Part shown: piece after piece, positions 16,468 through 22,872 of the stretch
Layout: the number at the start of each line of letters is the position of its first letter
Numbering within the stretch: the stretch's first letter is position 1
From: Bacillota bacterium
Lineage (GTDB): Bacteria > Bacillota > Dehalobacteriia > UBA4068
Length of the DNA: 29,872 bases
Assembly (NCBI GenBank): GCA_009778255.1
Contig: WRKD01000228.1
Coordinates: forward strand, 1 to 29,872
Direction of reading: 5' to 3'
Notes under the pieces: model-generated
Databases searched by the model: none
What the model was told of the DNA's origin: nothing
The model's input: the letters and a program-made list of their open reading frames with translations, nothing else
Translations under genes and position numbers: made by a program

Positions 16468-18426
16468 TTATTCACCTATACTTATGGCTGCTTCACAGCC
16501 TTCATAAATCGCTTCGCCTAAACCACGCGGAGCTAAAGCATCGCCTATGAGCGCTGCCGGGAATTCTTTTTTTACTTCATAGTACAAACTATTATTGGCC
16601 TTTAAAGGGGCAAAAATAAGCGTATTATCATGATAATGGCTAATTATTTCGCAACTATAATTATTCATAAGTGAGAGTTCCCGGCCATTGATAGAGAGAA
16701 CCGAGGTGTCTGTAGTCACAGTGGCTCCTTTTTGCCTAATACGTTTATACCAAAGCTCCCAATCTGTAGTACGTGAGAGTTCCGCCGCCGGTTGCAAAGC
16801 GCCGCATATCAGCTCCGCCCTTTTACCCATGTTTAATAATAGTTCCAGAGTGTAAGCTGCCGCAGAACTTCCTAAATAATCGATTATAGCCACGCTTTCG
16901 CCCAATTCTTCGCGGCTTTGTAGCCAATCTACCAGATGATATACATGTTTTTGCTGTTGGCGTAAATAGTGTTCTGTTACATAAGCTCCTGCAGCTATTA
17001 TAACAAAGTGCGGCTCTTGTTCCCGTATAAGTTCAGCAGTGGCTGTTACGCCGAGTCGTAATTCTATGGGCAGCTGCTTTAGCTTAATTTCAAGATTGCG
17101 TATGCTATCTCCCAGCTCTGCTCGCCCCGGCAAGGCCGACGCTAAGGAAATATGCCCGCCAATAGTATGGTTTTGCTCAAAAAGAACTACAGTATGTCCG
17201 CGTTTGGCGGCGATCACGGCTGCCTCTAACCCTGCCGGGCCCGCGCCTACTACTACCACTTTTTGGGGGTGGGGGGCCGCAGGTAGCCTTTCTGCATTCC
17301 ATTCCGCTTCCCGTCCAATAAAGGGATTTTGTACGCAGCCGATCTCTTTATTGGCGCCTACCCGTCCAATACAATCTTGATTGCAAGATAAACAGCCGTT
17401 TATGTGCTCTTCTTCCCCTGAAATGACTTTATTCATGAAATAAGGGTCGGATATTTGCGCGCGTACCATGCCAATTAAATCTGCCTGCCCTTGCGCAAGT
17501 ATCGTTTCCGCTTGTTGAGGGTCTTTTATTCGCCCACATGCAATTACCGGCAAGCCGATTTTTTGACGTACGGCTTCTGCAATATAAACGGCATAGCCTG
17601 GAGGCAAGTTCATAGTGCCTTCCACTAAGTATAATTGCCTGCTGGCAATACCAATGCTAAAGTTAAGATAATCGAAATACCCGCATTGTTCTACCAAATG
17701 CGAAATTTCAATGGTATTTTTTAAAGTAAGCCCGTTGGGTAGGAACTCCGCGCCGGATAATCTTAATCCTAAAGCCATATCTGGCCCTATTGCTCCGCGT
17801 ACAGCAGCACCTATCCTTTTGATCAAGCGAAAACGGTTTTCCAAAGTTCCTCCGTATTCGTCGCTGCGTTGATTGGAGAACAGTGAGAGAAATTGTCTTA
17901 AAATAGAAGAATGCGATCCTTGTAGTTCCACACCGTCGAAACCACCCTCGCGGGCATAAATAGCCGCGCGAGAATAGTACTCGATCAATTCTTCTATCTC
18001 ATAAAGATCGATTGCTTTGGCTGCTTCACGAAAGAGAGGATCTACAGAAACAGAAGGCGCCCATAAAGCGCGGCGTGAATAAACGCTATTACCTTGAGAG
18101 CCATTATGATTCAGTTGCAAAAAAATTTTTGCTCCATGGCGATGAACGCGATCAACGGCATATTTATATCCATTGACAACTTCTGGTAAATAAGCGTCGA
18201 TTAAGTACTCATAAGCCCAATCACTGGGATGCACAGTTACTTCTTCAGTAATGATCAGCCCCACGCCACCCTTTGCACGTTCTTCGTAATAATGGGCTTG
18301 TTTTTCGGAAAGTTGATGTTGTTTTGCCATATTAGTTAAATGCGCCGAAAAAACAGCGCGATTTTTTAAACGTACCGGGCCAACGCTCAGCGGAGATAGC
18401 AACAGAGGGTATTGAGTAGTATTAAT
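16468..18426 (-). CDS. Old-yellow-enzyme family NADH:flavin oxidoreductase with Fe-S and FAD/NAD domains (FadH-like), copy 2
   Basis: About 652 residues in the three-part FadH layout: an N-terminal FMN TIM barrel (about 1-340), a 4Fe-4S motif CLSCNQDCIGR plus CVQNP (C345, C348, C352, C364) and a C-terminal FAD/NAD domain with VVVVGAGPAGLEAA (about 391-404). Relatives reduce enones or 2,4-dienoyl-CoA or oxidise amines. The substrate pair His-x-x-His of classical members is GFDGVELQGSHSSIL here, so one histidine is changed and the substrate is unknown. Start: the longer frame begins with GTG at 18495 inside the previous gene. Family N-termini begin near YPLLLSPLSVG; the only codon there at proper spacing from GGAGGAGGTG is ATT at 18426, which also overlaps the previous stop. 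Its place between mftA and fixB suggests transfer of electrons between mycofactocin and FixAB. Confidence 0.88.
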   Translation of the reverse strand: MNTTQYPLLLSPLSVGPVRLKNRAVFSAHLTNMAKQHQLSEKQAHYYEERAKGGVGLIITEEVTVHPSDWAYEYLIDAYLPEVVNGYKYAVDRVHRHGAKIFLQLNHNGSQGNSVYSRRALWAPSVSVDPLFREAAKAIDLYEIEELIEYYSRAAIYAREGGFDGVELQGSHSSILRQFLSLFSNQRSDEYGGTLENRFRLIKRIGAAVRGAIGPDMALGLRLSGAEFLPNGLTLKNTIEISHLVEQCGYFDYLNFSIGIASRQLYLVEGTMNLPPGYAVYIAEAVRQKIGLPVIACGRIKDPQQAETILAQGQADLIGMVRAQISDPYFMNKVISGEEEHINGCLSCNQDCIGRVGANKEIGCVQNPFIGREAEWNAERLPAAPHPQKVVVVGAGPAGLEAAVIAAKRGHTVVLFEQNHTIGGHISLASALPGRAELGDSIRNLEIKLKQLPIELRLGVTATAELIREQEPHFVIIAAGAYVTEHYLRQQQKHVYHLVDWLQSREELGESVAIIDYLGSSAAAYTLELLLNMGKRAELICGALQPAAELSRTTDWELWYKRIRQKGATVTTDTSVLSINGRELSLMNNYSCEIISHYHDNTLIFAPLKANNSLYYEVKKEFPAALIGDALAPRGLGEAIYEGCEAAISIGE

Positions 18427-20401
18427 TTGCCCACACCTCCTCCGCCGCGAGATCCCCTTCGCGTATGGCGCTTGCCAAGTTGCGCGGAGCCACACAGTCG
18501 CCTACTGCAAGAACGTTTATTTTGCTGCCCAGCAACTGTTGATAAATGTTAAGGTTTTCTTTTCCCGCACTTGCTTCTATCAACATATCTACCTCAGATA
18601 ACAATTCTTCAGCGCCACTGTATTGGTCGTGAAGTATTATTTCTGCGCCAAATATACGCCCCAGAGTTTTCTGTTTGTAAGTTTGTATAGGCAGTTTGGC
18701 TAATTCTTCATACCAATAGATAAAGTCGCCATTAAATGTGTCGAGAGCGGCTAAATAACTATCCGGGCTCACCAGATCTATATGAGCGCCTAAAGTTGCC
18801 AATTTACGGCAGGCCAACTGTGCTTGCCAATTTCCTAATTTATCATAAACCACGGCATGTTTAGCCGGTTGCGGATGATGCAGGTATTGAACTGCGCTTG
18901 TATGCAGCATATCTGCTTGAGGCAAAACAGCCTCCCTTTGTGGCAATGCTCCTACCGCAATAATCACGGCATCATAATCTGTGGCGTGTTGTGCACAAAA
19001 AGCTTGGTTTAGTTTAATTTCTACATTTAATAGCCTTAACATACGTAAATAATAATCTATTAAAGCCTCTAAGCGCGGCTGGCTTTTACTATATAATCTC
19101 CATAAACCGCCAATATGCGCTTGTTCTTCATATAGCGTAACTAATGCGCCCTTTTCGGCGGCGCGTAAAGCAGCCTGCAAACCTGCCGCCCCTGCTCCCG
19201 CAACCGCCAGCTTTTTACCACGATCTTGTTTGAAGATATTGGTTTCAATGCCTGGCATTCCTTCGCAACCAGCCCGTGGGTTGACGCTGCAAGCTATAGG
19301 ATTATTGGTTTGCGTATGAGTATAACAGCCGCTGCGACAAAGTATACATGGTTTGATTTTTGTACTTAAGCCGGCGGCGAGTTTTTGCGGATAATAAGGG
19401 TCGCTGATTAAAGCTCTGGTTATATCCGCCAAACAAGTTTGTTCTGCTACAATACTTTCGATCAAATCGGGGCTTTGCAAAGAACCGCCGACTATTACCG
19501 GCTTTTTTACCGCAAGGCCTATTTGTTTGGCGGCTATAACGGCATAATCTTCCGGTTCTTGAATGCCGGCGAATGTTTTATGGCTGCTATATAGGCTGCC
19601 ATTTTCTACCGCAATATAATCTATTTGTATGCTTTCGCATAGGTAAGCGGCAATTTTTGCCCATTCTTGCGGGCCTAAGCCTCCCCAGGGTGCATATTCG
19701 TCGCCACAGAGCCGCAACCCTAAAATTGGTGTTTGCCCCAGCTCTTGCCGTACGCTTTTTATTATTTGTAAAGGCAGTTTGGCTCGGTTTTCCAAAACGC
19801 CGCCATAAGCGTCGTCGCGCAAATTGGTAAGGGGCGACAGGAATTGCCTAAGTAAGGAATACTGGGCGACGTTTATTTCTACACCATCAAAACCGCTGGC
19901 GATTAATAGCCTTGCGCCTATAGTAAAACCTTCTATAAGAAGCGCTAGATCATTATCATCGGCTATTTTAGGCACAGCATTGGTATTAATTTCCGGTATC
20001 GGAGAAGGAGCAAGTAAAGGGCGGCGGCTGATTTCGCTATTTCCTTGCCCGCCATAATGATTCAATTGCCCGATCAATAGCAGGGGATAACGCTTAAGAG
20101 TTTGTGCAATAAGGGCATATGATTTACTGGCACTTGGCTCATGAATATTTAAGACAGTAGCATATGGGTAGTCTTGGGGCAGAATCATAGAACCTTCCAT
20201 AATTATAAGCCCTACACCACCTTGAGCGCGCTCTTCATAATACGCTAAACGCCTTTGCCCCGGCACATGCCCTTCAGCAAAGTTTAAACGATGCGGCCCA
20301 AAAACCAACCGGTTAATTGTGTGCAGACTATTGATTTTTTGAGGTGAGAAGATGTTGTTATACAAGTGCTTCACGTCCTCTTTATCTTTTTTTCTACACA
20401 T
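18422..20401 (-). CDS. Old-yellow-enzyme family NADH:flavin oxidoreductase with Fe-S and FAD/NAD domains (FadH-like), copy 1
   Basis: About 659 residues, the same three-part layout as its downstream neighbour and clearly its paralogue: FMN barrel (FSPQKINSLHTINRLV to about 340), cluster motif CILCRSGC plus CSVNP (about C352, C355, C359, C371) and an FAD domain with VAGAGAAGLQAALRAA (about 400-415). In the barrel, the segment that usually holds substrate histidines reads GFDGVEINVAQYSLLRQFLSP, so both are lost. The start is uncertain: the ATG at 20401 lacks a clear ribosome binding site, while a TTG at 20365 follows AAAGAGGA and puts the protein start where relatives begin. It begins within about 15-50 bases of the mftA stop. 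As the first gene after the precursor, it is a good candidate for handling mycofactocin itself, which is inference. Confidence 0.87.
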   Translation of the reverse strand: MCRKKDKEDVKHLYNNIFSPQKINSLHTINRLVFGPHRLNFAEGHVPGQRRLAYYEERAQGGVGLIIMEGSMILPQDYPYATVLNIHEPSASKSYALIAQTLKRYPLLLIGQLNHYGGQGNSEISRRPLLAPSPIPEINTNAVPKIADDNDLALLIEGFTIGARLLIASGFDGVEINVAQYSLLRQFLSPLTNLRDDAYGGVLENRAKLPLQIIKSVRQELGQTPILGLRLCGDEYAPWGGLGPQEWAKIAAYLCESIQIDYIAVENGSLYSSHKTFAGIQEPEDYAVIAAKQIGLAVKKPVIVGGSLQSPDLIESIVAEQTCLADITRALISDPYYPQKLAAGLSTKIKPCILCRSGCYTHTQTNNPIACSVNPRAGCEGMPGIETNIFKQDRGKKLAVAGAGAAGLQAALRAAEKGALVTLYEEQAHIGGLWRLYSKSQPRLEALIDYYLRMLRLLNVEIKLNQAFCAQHATDYDAVIIAVGALPQREAVLPQADMLHTSAVQYLHHPQPAKHAVVYDKLGNWQAQLACRKLATLGAHIDLVSPDSYLAALDTFNGDFIYWYEELAKLPIQTYKQKTLGRIFGAEIILHDQYSGAEELLSEVDMLIEASAGKENLNIYQQLLGSKINVLAVGDCVAPRNLASAIREGDLAAEEVWAN

Positions 20402-20415
20402 CACTTTAAATCATA

Positions 20416-20520
20416 TTAGTAGACTCCGCAAATGCCGTCTATAGATAGGTCTTCCACTTCTATTTCAGCAATTATCTCGTCGTCAGCTTCAATTTCCTGC
20501 TCTTTTTTTATTTCTTCCAT
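20416..20520 (-). CDS. mftA: Mycofactocin precursor peptide MftA
   Basis: 34 codons from the ATG at 20520 to the TAA at 20416-20418. The leader is acidic and Glu/Ile-rich (MEEIKKEQEIEADDEI, then IAEIEVEDL), and the peptide ends in SIDGICGVY. The family signature at the C-terminus is IDGMCGVY, so only Met to Ile differs. The terminal Val-Tyr pair, which MftC decarboxylates and cross-links and which becomes the redox cofactor core, is intact. AGGAAGTG (20529-20536) lies eight bases before the ATG. The gene is too short for ordinary gene callers. A perfect TATAAT at 20545-20550 could start transcription just upstream; otherwise it is read from the alcohol dehydrogenase gene. The assignment is very firm given mftB, mftC and mftF downstream. 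Confidence 0.96.
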   Translation of the reverse strand: MEEIKKEQEIEADDEIIAEIEVEDLSIDGICGVY

Positions 20521-20544
20521 AAATCAATCACTTCCTAAATATGA

Positions 20545-20550
20545 ATTATA
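20545..20550 (-). promoter_or_regulatory. Possible -10 element for mftA at the end of a MITE remnant
   Basis: A perfect TATAAT on the minus strand, formed where the terminal TATA of the short MITE-like copy meets flanking sequence. The hexamer 17 bases upstream (ATGAGC) is a poor -35. The leader would be about 17 bases including the ribosome binding site. Confidence 0.3.
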
Positions 20551-20605
20551 GGCATCTCTAAATACTCGCTCATCACCAGATTCGGAGCAATTAGAGGCGC
20601 CTTTA
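20547..20605. mobile_element. 59-bp remnant or short form of the MITE-like element
   Basis: The left end (TATAGGCATCTCTAAAT, then CTCATCA and ATTCGG) and right end (ATTCGGAGCAATTAGAGGCGCC) match the ends of the 163-bp element at 2656-2818, in the same orientation, with the interior missing. The termini still form an imperfect inverted repeat (TTAGAGGCGCC against GGCATCTCTAA), so the transcript could fold as a hairpin. It fills the gap between the stop of the alcohol dehydrogenase gene and the mftA leader. Confidence 0.55.
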
Positions 20606-20606
20606 T

Positions 20607-21719
20607 TTAAAAGCGGATCACTCCACAAATATTTTTGCCGGCGAACATATCTTCGTAAGCCTCATTTATTTGTTCCAAGGTATACTCCCTAGTTATTAAT
20701 TCGTCGAACTTTATTTTACCACAACGATACATTTCCAGCAGATGCGGCACCATCTCGAAGGGGCTTTTCCCACCGTAGCAGGTGCCATGTATATGTTGCT
20801 GGAATAAAGTAAGTTTGTTTAAATTTACTTCAATGCCTTCTTGCTCTATAGAGGCTACGCCAGCAAAAACCACATGTCCACCTTTATGTATAGCCTGAAT
20901 GCATTGCTCTTGAGTTTTCTTTTGGCCACAGCATTCAAAAGCATAATCCACACCAATACCAGTAATTTTATACACTTCTTCTATAAGGTTTTGCTTTGAA
21001 CAATCAATGTAATGGGTTGCGCCAAATTCACGGGCCCATTTTTCTTTATTAGCAATATCGGCGGCAATAACAATGCGCGCATTAACAGAATTCAAGCCCT
21101 GCAATACATTTATACCCACACCGCCTAAACCTACAACCAGCGCTATGCAGCCTTGATGCGCTTGTGCGGTATGAATAACAGAACCCCAGCCGGTGGGAAT
21201 GCGGCAACCCACAATGGGAACTTTTTCTAAGGGTATATCTTTAGCAACTTTGATCGCGCATACTTCGGGTATCACACAGTAGTCTGAAAATGCTCCTAAA
21301 AAAGATAATTGCCAACAATCTTTGCCATCTGCCGTATGTACGCGGGAACTATAATCATCACGCAAGCCGTCGATTAAGTGCTCGCCACGATCGCATAACT
21401 GCCCCAATCCCTTTATACACCATTCGCATTGGCCACAAGAAGCCATCCAAGACATCACAATATGGTCGCCTTCTTGTACGCGCTTAACTTTTTTGCCAAC
21501 GCGTTCCACAATACCTACGCCTTCATGACCAGCTACCATGGGGTGTTGCGGAAAATCCATGGTGTAGCTGCCATTTACGCAGTGCCAATCGGAATGACAT
21601 ACACCGGTGGCAACTATGCGCACACCGATTTCATCATCTCGCGGGTCATCCCACAGTAATTCTTCAACCACAAAGGGCTTATTCAGTTCTCGCAGTACAG
21701 CTCCTTTTGATTTCATCAT
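20607..21719 (-). CDS. Zinc alcohol dehydrogenase, NDMA-dependent/mycofactocin-associated type
   Basis: 370 residues, the length of the NDMA-dependent class III-like family that co-occurs with mycofactocin. Catalytic zinc ligands are C41 (TGVCHSDWH), H65 with E66 (GHEGVG) and C172 (VGCRIPTGWGS). Structural zinc is held by C95, C98, C101 and C109 (CGQCEWC, then QLC). The NAD-binding Rossmann motif is GLGGVG (197-202). Family members keep the nicotinamide cofactor bound and need an external acceptor, mycofactocin or artificial NDMA, to re-oxidise it. GGGAGGA lies seven bases before the first of two ATGs. It heads the minus-strand run, with mftA 86 bases after its stop. Assignment to this subfamily rather than to glutathione-dependent formaldehyde dehydrogenase rests on motif pattern and context. 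Confidence 0.9.
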   Translation of the reverse strand: MMKSKGAVLRELNKPFVVEELLWDDPRDDEIGVRIVATGVCHSDWHCVNGSYTMDFPQHPMVAGHEGVGIVERVGKKVKRVQEGDHIVMSWMASCGQCEWCIKGLGQLCDRGEHLIDGLRDDYSSRVHTADGKDCWQLSFLGAFSDYCVIPEVCAIKVAKDIPLEKVPIVGCRIPTGWGSVIHTAQAHQGCIALVVGLGGVGINVLQGLNSVNARIVIAADIANKEKWAREFGATHYIDCSKQNLIEEVYKITGIGVDYAFECCGQKKTQEQCIQAIHKGGHVVFAGVASIEQEGIEVNLNKLTLFQQHIHGTCYGGKSPFEMVPHLLEMYRCGKIKFDELITREYTLEQINEAYEDMFAGKNICGVIRF

Positions 21720-21885
21720 CTTTAGTTCCTCCCTAAATATTCTTTAGCGCTTTACTTGATGCAAACAGCAGCGATTACACAAATATACTGCACAAAATTG
21801 AGTGTAAAACTGGTTTAGATAACATTATCCGAAAAGATTCGCTTGTAAGAAAGGCAGATTTATTTTTAATTCGCCAGCGTTTATG

Positions 21886-21947
21886 CTTGTCCTGCCAATT
21901 TCGCAAATATATCTAATAATTATTAAGGGGAATAAATACTGGACAAG
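21886..21947. promoter_or_regulatory. Inverted repeat in the divergent control region, candidate operator
   Basis: TATGCTTGTCCTG (from 21883) and the complement of its partner (TATCCTTGTCCAG, ending near 21950) agree at 11 of 13 positions; the core CTTGTCC/GGACAAG is at 21886-21892 and 21941-21947. The right half overlaps the -35 of the regulator gene. This suits autoregulation and control of the divergent alcohol dehydrogenase gene, but binding is inferred. I found no convincing promoter for the dehydrogenase in 21720-21880. Confidence 0.4.
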
Positions 21948-21968
21948 GATAGTGTTTGATGCTATTAT
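21940..21968 (+). promoter_or_regulatory. Promoter of the HTH–nicotinamidase/AOR operon
   Basis: TGGACA (21940-21945), exactly 17 bases, then TATTAT (21963-21968). The ATG at 22011 follows a GAGGTGAT ribosome binding site. Confidence 0.6.
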
Positions 21969-22010
21969 ATATTCATTAACAATATAGTTATGAATGAGGT
22001 GATAGTTTAT

Positions 22011-22811
22011 ATGCAAGAACAAGATAATACCCTGTCGATGAATTTGGATAAACTAGAAACAGGATGGCGTATAAAGGAATTAAGAATGGCCCAAAACATT
22101 TCTGTTGCAGAGCTTGCGCAAGCCGCGCATGTTTCCAAAAGCTTGATCAGCCAAGTAGAAAGAGCCGAAGTGTATCCTTCACTTAAAACACTCGAAAAAA
22201 TTGCCAGCGCTCTTAAAGTGAATGTGGGTGACTTTTTCCAAGGGGAAAGTTTGATGAAAAGAGCGTTTATACTTAATGATTACACAAACGACTTGATCTC
22301 GGAAGAAGGCGCGCTTTTTTGCGGACTAAAAGCCCAAGCTATTGCCCCGGCTATTTGCAGCTACTTAGAAGAATTTGCCGTTGCCGGAGATTATATCGCG
22401 GTATGCCTAGATACACATTTCCCTGATGATAGCTTTCATCCCGAGACTAAGCTATTTCCAGCCCATAACATTAAAAACAGCCATGGGCACTTGCTTTATA
22501 ACTCAGTTGCGCAAAAAATTGCCAGTATAAGTGAACGCCACCCCAAACAAATAATAATAATAGAAAAGAATCGTTACTCGGCTTTTGTAGGCACAAAGCT
22601 CGATATATGGCTGCGTAGCAGAGGTGTTACGCATATAACGGTTTCTGGGGTCTGTACAGATATGTGCGTATTGCATACCGTTATCGACGCATATGGTTTA
22701 GGGTATAAAGTAACAGTGCCAAGGGCGGTTTGTTATTCCCCCAATGAAGAAGGAGAGCAGTTTGCTTTAGAGCATTTTCAAACAGCAATGGGGGTAGAAG
22801 TAATATTCTGA
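22011..22811 (+). CDS. XRE-family HTH regulator fused to a nicotinamidase/isochorismatase-like cysteine hydrolase
   Basis: 266 residues in two domains. Residues 18-76 are a classical XRE (Cro/C1) helix-turn-helix, with AELAQAAHVSKSLISQVERAEVYPSLKTLEKIA as the recognition region. Residues 84-266 are a cysteine hydrolase with the catalytic triad D90 (ILNDYTND), K186 (EKNRYSAF) and C215 (SGVCTDMCV). It also has the nicotinamidase metal pattern D134-x-H136 (LDTHFP) with H152 (FPAH). The hydrolase therefore looks catalytically complete, not degenerate. Nicotinamidases convert nicotinamide to nicotinate in NAD salvage; isochorismatases share the fold, but the metal ligands favour nicotinamidase. 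I chose the ATG at 22011, seven bases after GAGGTGAT, over the one at 21990, which has no ribosome binding site. It is divergent from the alcohol dehydrogenase/mycofactocin run and upstream of the AOR gene, so it is the likely regulator of both. Confidence 0.87.
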   Translation: MQEQDNTLSMNLDKLETGWRIKELRMAQNISVAELAQAAHVSKSLISQVERAEVYPSLKTLEKIASALKVNVGDFFQGESLMKRAFILNDYTNDLISEEGALFCGLKAQAIAPAICSYLEEFAVAGDYIAVCLDTHFPDDSFHPETKLFPAHNIKNSHGHLLYNSVAQKIASISERHPKQIIIIEKNRYSAFVGTKLDIWLRSRGVTHITVSGVCTDMCVLHTVIDAYGLGYKVTVPRAVCYSPNEEGEQFALEHFQTAMGVEVIF

Positions 22812-22872
22812 CTCCTTGGGTTGCGGGCGAAGACCGCCCTATGCTATGAATGAAACGAAAAGAGGTGTGTGT

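Noticed and set aside
16468..20401. The two FadH-like proteins as 2,4-dienoyl-CoA reductases of beta-oxidation
   Set aside because: No acyl-CoA dehydrogenase, hydratase or thiolase is nearby, the substrate-site residues differ, and the operon context is mycofactocin.
22825..22839. GGGCG/CGCCC hairpin between the regulator and the AOR gene as a terminator
   Set aside because: Only a 5-bp stem, no T run, and the AOR gene directly follows in the same direction; it could be a weak attenuator at most.
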